This document shows, one piece after another, positions 45,266-54,607 of a DNA stretch of 64,000 nucleotides (the first letter of the stretch is position 1; every line of letters begins with the position of its first letter). The position numbers were made by a program, and so were the translations under genes. The notes under the pieces are model-generated. The model ran no database searches and was not told the origin of the DNA. It saw only the letters and a list, made by a program, of their open reading frames with translations. Source of the stretch: Stercoripulliclostridium_A sp045577735 (GTDB lineage: Bacteria; Bacillota; Clostridia; Christensenellales; DTU072). The DNA is taken from the NCBI GenBank assembly GCA_045577735.1, contig JAZNIY010000025.1, positions 1 to 64,000 of the forward strand, read 5' to 3'.

Positions 45266-46468
45266 ATGGCAAAAAGTAAGTTTGAAAGAACTAAGCCCCA
45301 CGTAAATATCGGTACCATCGGTCACGTTGACCATGGTAAGACCACCCTTACCGCAGCTATCACCATGGTTTCTGCTGCTATGGGTAATGCTGAAAAGATG
45401 AGATATGACCAAATCGATAAGGCACCCGAAGAGAAAGCAAGAGGTATAACAATCAACACCGCTCACGTTGAATACCAAACCGAAAGCCGTCACTATGCTC
45501 ACGTTGACTGCCCCGGACACGCTGACTATGTTAAGAACATGATCACCGGTGCTGCTCAAATGGACGGCGCTATCCTCGTAGTTGCTTCTACCGACGGTCC
45601 CATGCCCCAAACTCGTGAACACATCCTTCTCGCTAGACAGGTTGGCGTTCCTTACATCATCGTATTCATGAACAAGACTGACCTTGTTGACGACGAAGAA
45701 CTCCTCGAGCTCGTAGAAATGGAAATCAGAGATCTTCTCTCCACCTACGAATTCCCCGGCGACGACATTCCGATCATCAAGGGTTCCGCTGTTAAGGCTC
45801 TAGAAGCTGCTCAAAACGACGATCCTAACAACCCCGCTTGCGATTGTATCCGTGAACTCCTCGATGCAGTTGACAGCTATATCCCCGCTCCCGAACGTGC
45901 AAACGACAAGCCCTTCTTGATGCCTGTTGAAGACGTTTTCACCATCACCGGTCGTGGTACCGTTGCTACTGGTAGAGTAGAACGTGGTGAAGTTAAAGTT
46001 GGTGACAAAGTTCAAATCGTTGGTATCCGCGAAACTCGTGAAACCACCGTTACTGGCGTTGAAATGTTCCGTAAGCTCCTTGACTTTGCTCAAGCAGGCG
46101 ACAACATCGGTGCACTTCTCCGTGGTATCGACAGAAAAGATATCGAACGTGGTCAAGTTCTTGCTAAAGTTGGCTCCATCCAACCCCACACCCACTTCAA
46201 AGGTCAAGTTTACGTTCTAACCAAGGAAGAAGGTGGCCGTCATACTCCTTTCTTTAATGGATATCGTCCCCAATTCTACTTCAGAACTACTGACGTTACC
46301 GGTTCTATCGAACTTCCCAAGGGTGTAGAAATGGTTATGCCTGGTGATAACATCGACATGGAAATCAAACTTATCACTCCTATCGCTATCGAACAAGGTC
46401 TTCGCTTCGCTATTCGTGAAGGTGGCAGAACTGTTGGTTCAGGCGTTGTTGCTGAAATCATCGACTAA
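45266..46468 (+). CDS. tuf: Elongation factor Tu
   Basis: 400 residues from the ATG at 45266 (GGAGG at 45253-45257; a TTG at 45251 would overlap the site). Delivers aminoacyl-tRNA. G motifs GHVDHGKTT, DCPGHADY and NKTD. Own promoter and terminator in addition to read-through from fusA. Confidence 0.97.
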   Translation: MAKSKFERTKPHVNIGTIGHVDHGKTTLTAAITMVSAAMGNAEKMRYDQIDKAPEEKARGITINTAHVEYQTESRHYAHVDCPGHADYVKNMITGAAQMDGAILVVASTDGPMPQTREHILLARQVGVPYIIVFMNKTDLVDDEELLELVEMEIRDLLSTYEFPGDDIPIIKGSAVKALEAAQNDDPNNPACDCIRELLDAVDSYIPAPERANDKPFLMPVEDVFTITGRGTVATGRVERGEVKVGDKVQIVGIRETRETTVTGVEMFRKLLDFAQAGDNIGALLRGIDRKDIERGQVLAKVGSIQPHTHFKGQVYVLTKEEGGRHTPFFNGYRPQFYFRTTDVTGSIELPKGVEMVMPGDNIDMEIKLITPIAIEQGLRFAIREGGRTVGSGVVAEIID

Positions 46469-46488
46469 TTATTAATTGGTAATTACTT

Positions 46489-46520
46489 AAAACGGTAGCT
46501 TTGGCTACCGTTTTTGTTTT
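46489..46520 (+). terminator. Terminator after tuf
   Basis: AAAACGGTAGC, TTTG, GCTACCGTTTT with T run. Confidence 0.92.
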
Positions 46521-46581
46521 ATAGCTTATAATATTTGTGTGAGGACAAAACTTGTTTTACTAAAATATATATTTTGGGTTA

Positions 46582-46610
46582 TTGACACGGTGTGTTAGTA
46601 AGTATAGAAT
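46582..46610 (+). promoter_or_regulatory. Promoter of phosphatase/nuclease gene
   Basis: TTGACA (46582-46587), 17 bases, TAGAAT (46605-46610). Confidence 0.75.
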
Positions 46611-46642
46611 AGTATTATATATTTTATATTTGGGAGTGAAAT

Positions 46643-47548
46643 ATGAAATTCAAAATAGCAATCGTTGTCATATTGCTTGTTGTTACCCTAGGTGTTGTTG
46701 GGGCTAACGTATACGTGGGACTTAATTCCTCCAATAATGATCCAACACCACAAGAGGTGGAAGTTGACTGCACTATGACAATTATGTCTTTTAACGTAAG
46801 AACCGTTAACTTTGACGCAAACAGAAATCCTAACGACGACATTGAGCTAAGAACCCCTTTAATGCTCAAAAAGATAGCTGAAGTTGATCCTGATATAATA
46901 GGTATGCAAGAGTATCTTTTTGGACACGAAGCCTATATGAAGCCAGAGCTAATCAAAAAGTATGGTTTTGTTGGCCAAAGTAGAGATGGTTCCTATTTTG
47001 GCGAAATGAGTGCGATTTTCTACAAATTAGAGCGTTTCGAATTGATTGATTCCTACACTTATTGGGTGTCGGAAACACCGGAAGAAATGTCACTTGGTTG
47101 GGATGCAACTATCTATAGAGTATGCACTGTTGCTATTCTAAAGGACAAATTAAATGATAGAATAATTCGATTTGGTAACGTTCACCTTGATCACATTGCA
47201 AAAGAGGCGAGGGAAAAGGGCACTAAGTTGGTTATTGATAGGGCGGTTGAAGATGAATACCCTGCAATACAAGTAGGTGATTTTAACTACAACACTAAAA
47301 ACGGAAACTATGAATATTGCATCAAAAAGATGGATGACACTAGGCTTGTAGCGCCCGATGCTTTCACAACATCTTCTTACAATGCCTGGGACGAAGAGGC
47401 GATAAATGACGGTGGCTTGCCCATTGATCACATTTTTGTAACGAAAGGTGATTTTAACGTTTATAGTTACAAGGTACACGCCGAACTAATAGATGGGTTA
47501 TTTGTTTCCGACCACTTCCCGGTTGTGGCTAAAATTGAACTAAAATAG
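46643..47548 (+). CDS. Membrane-anchored endonuclease/exonuclease/phosphatase-family protein
   Basis: 301 residues. One N-terminal helix (IAIVVILLVVTLGVVGANVYV) anchors or exports it. The remainder is an EEP domain: TIMSFNVR (Asn), IIGMQEYLF (metal Glu), NVHLDH, VGDFNYN (Asp/Asn pair) and a final SDHFPVVAKI (catalytic His). The family includes DNase I-like nucleases, sphingomyelinases and inositol phosphatases; the substrate is not decidable. Extracytoplasmic location suggests nutrient or phosphate scavenging. GGGAG site, own promoter and terminator. Confidence 0.87.
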   Translation: MKFKIAIVVILLVVTLGVVGANVYVGLNSSNNDPTPQEVEVDCTMTIMSFNVRTVNFDANRNPNDDIELRTPLMLKKIAEVDPDIIGMQEYLFGHEAYMKPELIKKYGFVGQSRDGSYFGEMSAIFYKLERFELIDSYTYWVSETPEEMSLGWDATIYRVCTVAILKDKLNDRIIRFGNVHLDHIAKEAREKGTKLVIDRAVEDEYPAIQVGDFNYNTKNGNYEYCIKKMDDTRLVAPDAFTTSSYNAWDEEAINDGGLPIDHIFVTKGDFNVYSYKVHAELIDGLFVSDHFPVVAKIELK

Positions 47549-47564
47549 AAGTAAGTTAATGATT

Positions 47565-47597
47565 AAAGCCCTTGCTAAGCAAGGGCTTTTTTGTTTT
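47565..47597 (+). terminator. Terminator after EEP gene
   Basis: AAAGCCCTTG, CTAAG, CAAGGGCTTT with T run. Confidence 0.9.
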
Positions 47598-47627
47598 TGA
47601 AATACGCTTTATGGGGCTTTAAAATGG

Positions 47628-49253
47628 TTAAAATTCAATCTTAAAGACCTTTACACCGTGCTTATTGACTTTGACGGAAAGTTCGTCTTGTATTCTTACT
47701 ACGTCGCCTGTCCAGAGGTCGCTTACGGTGTATTGTTCGCTAAATTGTAGGCCGTAGGACTCTAGGCTACGTAGCGAGCAACTTGCAGTTTTAGGGCCAC
47801 CATATTTGTTGAAGAAGCAAAGCGCAAAGCTTCCGTCGGCAAGAGGTTTAATGAGAATATCTACAAGACCTTTTTTAATACGCCTACATTGAATACCTAA
47901 GGGGTCTTGGTTTATTGCTATGAGGTTTTTGTTTGTAACGATGGAGAGTACCTCTGGGGTAATGGAGCGAAGATCGTTGCCTAGAATGAGGGGTGATGCC
48001 ATCATGCACCAGAGTGAGAAGTGGGAAACATTTTCGTCATAGGTGAGGTTACCGTTGCCAACTTCTAACATATCGGGATCGTTCCAATGTCCAACGCTAG
48101 CGTATTTGTCTAACTTAACGTTGTGACGATACATATAGCTTATCATCCAAGGCCAAGAGGGACGAATGTCGGGAGTCGTGCGCCACAAGTTACCAGCCGT
48201 TGAACCCCATTTGTAGGGGGTGTTCCAGCCCCATTCGCAAATGGAGAACACAATGGGTTTTTCGGGAGAATTGGTATCTATAGCTACCTTTTGTGTGGCT
48301 TTTCTTAATTCTTTACCCATGTTTTGGTATTGTAGCATTGCGCTGTCTGCTCTGTTTCCAATGGGATTAAAAAGTCTAATCTTATTGCTTCCGGCTTTTA
48401 ATTTAACGGGGGTTTGGAAGCGCGCAGTATTGTTGTAGTGCTTTTGGTCGGGGAAGTAAACGAGGTGTACGTCTTCGTTGTTTACTTTCACCATAAGGCA
48501 CTTTTTATATCTACCCTTTTTGCGAATATCAATAGTTACAATATACTCGCCATCTTCAGGTACGCTAACGTTGTCAAATTCTAGAGCACCACCATTGGCA
48601 TCAAGGCCGGTTACCCGATATCCGTTAGGTGTAATTTTGTCTTTCCATATACGTGCCGAGCCCGAAAGTGTGGCATTTTCAACCGAGTAGAAAGTTGCTT
48701 CCTTTTCTCCCTTTTTGGCAACAGATATGCCGTAAACCCAAGGAGCATATGGGGAAATCTTAATGTGGTGACAATAATCGTACTTGAAGTATTCAATTCC
48801 CCATTTAGCAAAGGTTTGGGCATCTTGTTTTTCGTGGTATAGGGTTGCAGGTAAATCTTCACAAGTTTCCGTACCATTTGAAGAGTATATACCTACTTTA
48901 AGTCCAAGCTCATTAATTCTTTTAACAAGTGAAGGAATGCCGTGTGCAAAGGTGGTAAGATCACCTTGCAAATTGCCGTCTTCGTCACGCAAACTGCTGT
49001 GCCAGTTGTCGTCAAGGTTTACGTAAGTGTACCCGGCCTCTTTAAGACCGCTATCAACCATAGCTTTTGCAGTATCGTAAATTAAATCCTCGTCAATATG
49101 ATTTTTAAAGGTATTCCAACTGCTCCAACCCATAGGAGGGGTTAACGCTACGCCGTTATCATAGGCTTTGGAATCATAAATTTCGGTTACGTTTTCGCGT
49201 ATCCCAACTAGTCTTTTCAAATAACAAATAGGGCAAGTGCCGTTACGTTTCAT
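47628..49253 (-). CDS. GH27 alpha-galactosidase with domain inserted in the barrel
   Basis: 541 residues. GH27 marks: PPMGWSSWNTF at the start of the barrel, VNLDDNW, the nucleophile Asp159 in FKYDYCHH, the acid/base Asp362 in WRTTPDIRPSW, and HWNDPDMLEVGNG. Residues about 165-310 are a separate beta-sandwich (DGEYIVTIDIRKKGRYKK, KLKAGSNKIRLF) resembling CBM35/CBM6, inserted inside the catalytic barrel. There is no signal peptide; an N-terminal CPIC segment precedes the barrel, so the enzyme is probably cytoplasmic and acts on imported galactosides. AAAGGAG site. The GH43-like gene lies 21 bases upstream in the same direction, forming an operon. Confidence 0.9.
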   Translation of the reverse strand: MKRNGTCPICYLKRLVGIRENVTEIYDSKAYDNGVALTPPMGWSSWNTFKNHIDEDLIYDTAKAMVDSGLKEAGYTYVNLDDNWHSSLRDEDGNLQGDLTTFAHGIPSLVKRINELGLKVGIYSSNGTETCEDLPATLYHEKQDAQTFAKWGIEYFKYDYCHHIKISPYAPWVYGISVAKKGEKEATFYSVENATLSGSARIWKDKITPNGYRVTGLDANGGALEFDNVSVPEDGEYIVTIDIRKKGRYKKCLMVKVNNEDVHLVYFPDQKHYNNTARFQTPVKLKAGSNKIRLFNPIGNRADSAMLQYQNMGKELRKATQKVAIDTNSPEKPIVFSICEWGWNTPYKWGSTAGNLWRTTPDIRPSWPWMISYMYRHNVKLDKYASVGHWNDPDMLEVGNGNLTYDENVSHFSLWCMMASPLILGNDLRSITPEVLSIVTNKNLIAINQDPLGIQCRRIKKGLVDILIKPLADGSFALCFFNKYGGPKTASCSLRSLESYGLQFSEQYTVSDLWTGDVVRIQDELSVKVNKHGVKVFKIEF

Positions 49254-49274
49254 AGGTTCTCCTTTATATACTGT

Positions 49275-50318
49275 CTAAAAATAACCTTTTATTTGTCTAC
49301 CACCGTTATACTCTTTAATAAGGCTAAGATATTGGCCCCTCGTAATGGTAATAACGTAGCCGTGTCTAGGGGTAAAGGGGAGGGAATAATCGCCCGTCAT
49401 ATGTAAAGGACGGAAGGCTTCAAAATTTTCCGTTTCGTACAGGACGTAGTTGACGCCCCACCAACCACCCCAATGTAGGTCAGCCATAACGATCCATTTA
49501 TTTTGACCAATTAGTTTATAGGCGTTAGAGCCTTCACACATTATGTTGCTTACCTCTTTAACGTCTTTGTAACCCGAAGTGAGCGAGGTGGAGGAAAGCA
49601 TCATAATCCCTTGATTCAAGCTGGTTTTATAGAAGAAACGGTAGGTGTCGCCGTCCTTTATAATGTCGCCGTCAATGATGTCTTCGCCGGGTATTTCGAG
49701 CAAAATTTGGGGCTCGCTACTTAGGGTTTTAAAGTCTTTGGTGTAGAAATAGTATATGCATTTGTAGCCGACTTCAGGGGTGTTCCTCACCATAGAGTAG
49801 GGCTTGTCCGCACTAAAGTATACCATATATTCTTTACGTGAGGGATCGTATATCGCTTGTGGTGCCCAAGAGGCAGTTGCCCCTCTAAGTAGGGGATATT
49901 GTCCTGCAAGGGGAATTATGTTTTCACTGTGCCAAGTGATTAAATCGCTTGAGCGCCAAGTAATAAGCGAGTTATTACTCCGCCAACCATAGCGTGCGTG
50001 CATATCGGTTGCAAGCATAACGTAATCACCCTCTTCGGTTTTGAATATGAAAGGATCTCTCACGCCACCGGTTCCAGAGTTTGATACCAATATAGGTTTA
50101 TTATCGTTGAGTGCCGTGTAGTTGTATCCATCGCGTGAAAGGGCGTAGAAAACAGCCTCTTGAAGGGGACGAGTGCCGTCTGCCTCTAGTTCCTCGTTAC
50201 CCTCAAAGTATACGAACAGGTAGGCGAATTCCTCGCTGTCATCATAGCTCACGAAAGCACTTGCAAGTGTGGTAGCAAGCATCATGACAAGGACTAGAGC
50301 TATTAAGGTTTTTTTCAT
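49275..50318 (-). CDS. Secreted GH43-like five-bladed propeller glycosidase
   Basis: 347 residues with a signal peptide (KTLIALVLVMMLATTLASA). The body looks like the GH43/GH62-type propeller: YLFVYFEGN near the start, ALSRDGYNYTALNDNKPIL, GGVRDPFIFKTEEGDYVMLATD with the general-base region, and IIDGDIIKDGDTYRFFYK for the acid region. Such proteins are usually arabinofuranosidases or xylosidases, but I cannot confirm all three catalytic acids. AAAGGG site. First gene of an operon with the GH27 enzyme: secreted debranching plus intracellular galactosidase would fit plant arabinogalactan use. Confidence 0.75.
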   Translation of the reverse strand: MKKTLIALVLVMMLATTLASAFVSYDDSEEFAYLFVYFEGNEELEADGTRPLQEAVFYALSRDGYNYTALNDNKPILVSNSGTGGVRDPFIFKTEEGDYVMLATDMHARYGWRSNNSLITWRSSDLITWHSENIIPLAGQYPLLRGATASWAPQAIYDPSRKEYMVYFSADKPYSMVRNTPEVGYKCIYYFYTKDFKTLSSEPQILLEIPGEDIIDGDIIKDGDTYRFFYKTSLNQGIMMLSSTSLTSGYKDVKEVSNIMCEGSNAYKLIGQNKWIVMADLHWGGWWGVNYVLYETENFEAFRPLHMTGDYSLPFTPRHGYVITITRGQYLSLIKEYNGGRQIKGYF

Positions 50319-50655
50319 TGGTACCCTTTATATTCTAAAAAAGAATATGATTTTTTCCACAAAATGGTTACTTATATTTTAACATGACATAGTGAAGTTT
50401 TCAATAGCGTTTTTTAATAAATATTAATCAAGTGTAAATAGCACCATATAAGATGCAAAGTTCTAGTAGAAATTAGCAAAAGTTTTACCTTTCATTAATA
50501 AAACTTTAACTTGCATTTGTTATGGTTTTAAGACAGCAAATATCTATGTAATTTCAATTTAAGGCTCCTTAATTCGTAATAAGAGATACCTAAAATTGGA
50601 ATACAATGCTAATTTTAGAACAATAAAAATAAAAATAGAAAAAATGGAATTAGTA
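50319..50655. other. A+T-rich intergenic region, no gene seen
   Basis: Divergent spacer between the glycosidase operon and the acyltransferase gene. No coding frame, strong hairpin or known repeat was noticed. Confidence 0.5.
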
Positions 50656-50684
50656 TCGACATTTACTAGACTATAGTGTATAAT
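50656..50684 (+). promoter_or_regulatory. Promoter placed 7 bases before PlsC-like ATG
   Basis: TCGACA (50656-50661), 17 bases, TATAAT (50679-50684), then seven bases to the ATG. Same geometry as at 6323-6359. Confidence 0.78.
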
Positions 50685-50691
50685 ATAAGTT

Positions 50692-52011
50692 ATGAGTAAG
50701 AAGGAAAATAAAATTAAGCAAAACAAAAAAACAAAATTCCCGTGGTTTTACTACGTTCTGTTTGTAACTCTAAGCAGTTTAGCTAGAGTGTTTTTTAACG
50801 GCAAATGCGTACAAACCGAAGCTTTCAAGGAAGCAAAGAAAAAGGGACCGATGCTGGTTATGTGCAACCACGCTTCGGCACTGGACTTCGTCTTTTTCAC
50901 CCCTCCTTTTGGATTTAAGAAAATGACGTTCGTTGTTGCGGAAAATATGCTTTATTCCACACCCTTCCTTGCAAAGATTATTAGAAAGGCAGACGCCATT
51001 ACCAAAAAGCAATACATTGCTGATTTGAGTTGTGTAAGAAGAATTAAAAAGAGTTTGGATGGTGGTGTGTCGGTAGCTCTTTGTCCCGAAGGTCAAGTAG
51101 CCTCTTGTGGTAAAACGGGTATTGTGCCCAATGCAAACGGCAAGCTTATGAAGTTCTTAGGATATCCCGTTGCAATATGTCACACTCACGGTAGTGGCCT
51201 TTCTCGTCCCAAGTGGGGATATGGCGCACGCAGGGGTAAGGTTATAACCCATTGTGACGTTCTTTATACCCCAGAGCAAATTAAGGAAAAATCTGCCGAC
51301 GAACTCTACGCCGGCCTTGTTGAAGCTTTGCAATTCAACGAGCATAAATATCAAGTGGAAAACGGCATAGAATTCAAGGGTAAAAATAGAGCTGAAGGCT
51401 TGGAAAGAATATTGTATCGTTGTCCCAAATGCGGGGCAGAGTACCAAATGGTAACTAGTGGAAACGTCATTAGTTGCAAGGCTTGTGGCAATAGTTTAGA
51501 GTACACGTTAATTGGAAAATTGGTTCCTTTAACCGAGGGTTCGGTATCCCCAAAACGCATTGACCTTTGGTATGATATGGAACGAGAGGTTGTCAAAGAA
51601 AAGATTTCGAAAGAAGATTTTTCGCTCACCAACGAGGCTTCCTTGTTCATAGAAAAGCCCGAGGTTTACAACTATAGATTCGTAACGTCTGGCGTTGCTA
51701 CTTTGGATAGTGAAAAGATTACCTTCAAGTCCAACATTAGCGAGCGACCCAAGAAAATAATTACCGAGTATGGTGTGGGCAAATTCGACGTTGCTTTGGA
51801 TTACAGCGAGGGCACGGAACCGGTTGAAGAGGAATTCAAGGATTTGACCTTCAATATACGCAATAACGAAAGCTGTGCCTTTAATCCGGGCTTATCGCTT
51901 GAGATGTACGATGCAAAGCATTCATACAGAATTATGTTCACAAAGGAAAATGCATCAACCGAATATGCTCTTGCAATAGAAGAGCTGTATAAGAAACGCA
52001 AAGGGATATAA
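50692..52011 (+). CDS. PlsC-like 1-acyl-glycerol-phosphate acyltransferase with zinc ribbon
   Basis: 439 residues. The N-terminal half is an LPLAT/PlsC acyltransferase: hydrophobic segment WFYYVLFVTLSSLA, catalytic HX4D as His60 and Asp65 in CNHASALDF, and the acceptor-site motif CPEGQ. Unusually, residues about 243-268 form a CxxC...CxxC zinc ribbon (CPKCG, CKACG), and a ~170-residue C-terminal domain of PH-like character follows. It probably acylates a lysophospholipid at the membrane; the extra domains may target or regulate it. Translation appears leaderless. The FGGY kinase follows 25 bases downstream. Confidence 0.83.
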   Translation: MSKKENKIKQNKKTKFPWFYYVLFVTLSSLARVFFNGKCVQTEAFKEAKKKGPMLVMCNHASALDFVFFTPPFGFKKMTFVVAENMLYSTPFLAKIIRKADAITKKQYIADLSCVRRIKKSLDGGVSVALCPEGQVASCGKTGIVPNANGKLMKFLGYPVAICHTHGSGLSRPKWGYGARRGKVITHCDVLYTPEQIKEKSADELYAGLVEALQFNEHKYQVENGIEFKGKNRAEGLERILYRCPKCGAEYQMVTSGNVISCKACGNSLEYTLIGKLVPLTEGSVSPKRIDLWYDMEREVVKEKISKEDFSLTNEASLFIEKPEVYNYRFVTSGVATLDSEKITFKSNISERPKKIITEYGVGKFDVALDYSEGTEPVEEEFKDLTFNIRNNESCAFNPGLSLEMYDAKHSYRIMFTKENASTEYALAIEELYKKRKGI

Positions 52012-52036
52012 TTATCCCTTTTTTTATGGGTGAAAT

Positions 52037-53614
52037 ATGATTAAAAGGACAATTGAAAGTGGACGTGCCGTATTGGGCCTGGAACTAGGATCAACTCGCA
52101 TTAAAGCAACCCTTATAGGAGAAGATTTTGCGCCTATTGCAAATGGCAGTTTTACTTGGGAAAATGCCCTAGAAAACGGCGTTTGGACCTACTCTTTGGA
52201 GCTTGTGAAAGAGGGTATTAGTTCTGCCTATGCGTCGTTAAAGCGCGACGTCAAAGAGAGGTATGGTATCACTCTTAAAAAAATTGGGGCACTTGGGGTG
52301 TCTGCAATGATGCACGGATATCTTGCCTTTGATGCTAAAGGTGAGCTATTGGTCCCATTCCGTACTTGGAGAAATACCATTACAGGAGAGGCTAGCAAGG
52401 AGCTAAGCACACTTCTACAATTTAACGTTCCGGAAAGGTGGAGTATTGCTCATCTTGGACAAGCAATTTTGAACGATGAGACACACCTAAAAGATATTGC
52501 CAGTTTTACAACGCTTGCAGGCTACGTTCACAAACTTCTAACAGGTGTTAACGCGCTAGGTATTGGTGATGCAAGTGGTATGTTCCCAATTGATAGCACT
52601 ACGTTGAATTACAACAAGGATATGCTAGAAAAGTTCAACCAATGGGCAAAGGAAAGGGGCTTTAATAAAGATTTGGAAAGCTTGCTTCCACCCGTAATGC
52701 TTGCCGGTAGCAACGCTGGCTATCTAACCCAAGCGGGGGCAAGGTTACTTGACAAAGAGGGCGACCTAGAAAGTGGCGCGATATGTGCTCCCGCAGAAGG
52801 TGATGCCGGCACGGGAATGGTTGCAACAAACTCCGTACTACCACTAACCGGAAACGTAAGTGCAGGTACGAGCGTATTTGCAATGGTCGTTTTGGACAAG
52901 GCACTAAAGGGATATTATAGAGAAATAGACGTTGTAACCACGCCTAGCGGTAAAGACGTTGCTATGGTGCATTGTAATAACTGCTCTGGCGACATCGATG
53001 CTTGGGTAAATCTTTTTAAAGAAACGGTGACGTGCTTTGGAATGGACGTTTCAACCGACAAAGCATACGAGGTGCTTCTTGGCAAGGCGCTTGAAGGTAA
53101 GAGCGATTGTGGTGGAATAGTAAGCCTAAACTATATTTCCGGCGAGAGTATAACCTCTTTTAACGAGGGTAGACCAATGCTTGTAAGGGGAGAGGGTATT
53201 AAACTTACCCTTCCTGAGGTAATGCGTTCACTGCTTTATTCTGCATTCGCAACGCTACGCATAGGCATGGATATTTTGTACGATAAGGAGGGTGTGAAGC
53301 TAAGTTCCATTGCAGGGCACGGTGGATACTTCAAAGCCAAGGAAGTTGGAGCAACAATGGCAAGTTCGGCACTTAAAACTGCAATAACAGTCACCCAAAC
53401 TGCTGGTGAAGGTGGACCTTGGGGAATGGCAATACTCGCAAAGTACGTGCTTGATAATCCTCAAGTAAGCCTAGAAGAATACCTTAATAAAAAGGTATTT
53501 GCCTACTCCACGGTAGAGCGCTTTGAAGCAAGCAAAGAGGACCAAGATGGCTTTAATAGGTATATGCAAGAGTACGCCAAAATACTAAAAGCAGAAAGAG
53601 CATTTATCGGTTAA
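52037..53614 (+). CDS. FGGY-family carbohydrate kinase
   Basis: 525 residues with the two-lobed FGGY fold: ATP/phosphate loop VLGLELGSTRIKATLIG at the N-terminus, GALGVSAMMHGYLAFD, and the C-terminal adenosine motif QTAGEGGPWGMAILAKY. It phosphorylates a sugar, most likely a pentulose. The N-terminal style resembles L-ribulokinase-like members known from Bacteroides, and the GH43-like neighbour makes arabinose a reasonable guess, but this is inference. GGGTGA site; downstream of the acyltransferase gene, probably co-transcribed. Confidence 0.87.
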   Translation: MIKRTIESGRAVLGLELGSTRIKATLIGEDFAPIANGSFTWENALENGVWTYSLELVKEGISSAYASLKRDVKERYGITLKKIGALGVSAMMHGYLAFDAKGELLVPFRTWRNTITGEASKELSTLLQFNVPERWSIAHLGQAILNDETHLKDIASFTTLAGYVHKLLTGVNALGIGDASGMFPIDSTTLNYNKDMLEKFNQWAKERGFNKDLESLLPPVMLAGSNAGYLTQAGARLLDKEGDLESGAICAPAEGDAGTGMVATNSVLPLTGNVSAGTSVFAMVVLDKALKGYYREIDVVTTPSGKDVAMVHCNNCSGDIDAWVNLFKETVTCFGMDVSTDKAYEVLLGKALEGKSDCGGIVSLNYISGESITSFNEGRPMLVRGEGIKLTLPEVMRSLLYSAFATLRIGMDILYDKEGVKLSSIAGHGGYFKAKEVGATMASSALKTAITVTQTAGEGGPWGMAILAKYVLDNPQVSLEEYLNKKVFAYSTVERFEASKEDQDGFNRYMQEYAKILKAERAFIG

Positions 53615-53622
53615 CAATATTG

Positions 53623-53651
53623 TTGACATAGTATCATCAAGGTGCTAGAAT
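53623..53651 (+). promoter_or_regulatory. pnuC promoter
   Basis: TTGACA (53623-53628), 17 bases, TAGAAT (53646-53651). Confidence 0.8.
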
Positions 53652-53676
53652 AGTTACACAACACAATAAATATAAA

Positions 53677-53750
53677 CTGCCACCGGGTAGGAGATGCTTG
53701 GCATCCGTTATATATCGTTAGGTCTTTGAAGATATATAGTGGGTGCTTTA
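53677..53750 (+). ncRNA. Structured pnuC leader, candidate riboswitch
   Basis: The 155-base leader can form a three-way junction: P1 CACC/GGTG (53681-53684 with 53742-53745), P2 GATGC/GCATC (53693-53705) and P3 TATATATC/GATATATA (53709-53738) with a 14-base loop. It does not match TPP, FMN or preQ1 consensus by eye. NAD-class riboswitches are known upstream of pnuC in Bacillota, so a ligand-sensing element is plausible. Confidence 0.45.
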
Positions 53751-53812
53751 ATTTTTATTACGAGATAACTAGCGAGTGTATAGCCTATTAAAAAGGTTGG
53801 TTTAGGAGCAAT

Positions 53813-54502
53813 ATGCCAAAGAGGTTAAAGGGGTATTTTACAAAGTTTGAAATAGGTTTGTGGACGGCATCTGTATGTGTCATACTTGTCACCTTTTTCA
53901 TCTGGGACAGAGTAAGCTATTTGCAACTTTGTGCCTCGCTAATTGGAGTAACATCGCTAATTTTTTGTGCAAAGGGCAACCCTATAGGACAGTTGCTTAT
54001 GGTTATTTTCGGTTGTTTATACGGCATTATTTCCTACGATTTTAGGTATTATGGCGAGATGATAACCTATCTTGGTATGACTGTGCCAATGGCAGTGCTT
54101 GCGCTAATTTCTTGGTTGCGTAACCCCTACAAAGGCAATAGGGCAGAAGTCAAAACAAACGTAATAAGGCCCAAAGAAATAGCCTTTATGCTTCTTCTAA
54201 CATTGATTGTGACGGTGGCGTTTTACTTCATATTAAAAGTGCTTAACACTACGAATTTAGTTCCCAGCACGTTATCGGTAACCACCTCTTTTGTGGCCGT
54301 ATATCTTACGTTTAGGCGTAGCCCGTATTATGCTTTGGCGTATGCCTTTAATGATATAGTACTCATAGTTCTTTGGATACTTGCTACGTTGAAAGGGGAG
54401 TCGTATCTTTCGGTAATAATTTGTTTCGTGGTATTTCTTGCCAATGATTTGTATGGTTTTGTTAGCTGGCTCAAAATGCAGAAGCGCCAAAAAAACGGTT
54501 AG
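53813..54502 (+). CDS. pnuC: PnuC-family vitamin transporter (nicotinamide riboside)
   Basis: 229 residues with about seven membrane helices. Family features are LIGVTSLIFCAKGNPIGQL, a YGIISYDFRYYGEM segment, and the C-terminal PYYALAYAFNDIVLIVLW. PnuC proteins pass nicotinamide riboside by facilitated diffusion, trapped by phosphorylation; relatives carry thiamine, riboflavin or deoxynucleosides. The leader may reveal which. AGGAG site before the ATG. Confidence 0.88.
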   Translation: MPKRLKGYFTKFEIGLWTASVCVILVTFFIWDRVSYLQLCASLIGVTSLIFCAKGNPIGQLLMVIFGCLYGIISYDFRYYGEMITYLGMTVPMAVLALISWLRNPYKGNRAEVKTNVIRPKEIAFMLLLTLIVTVAFYFILKVLNTTNLVPSTLSVTTSFVAVYLTFRRSPYYALAYAFNDIVLIVLWILATLKGESYLSVIICFVVFLANDLYGFVSWLKMQKRQKNG

Positions 54503-54607
54503 CTTGTCCCTATTTGGTGACACCTAAATTTTTATTTTTCAAAAGCATAAGGAGATTACTCGTTCATTCCTTATAATATAGCACTACACTCAAAGGATGG
54601 TACGAAA

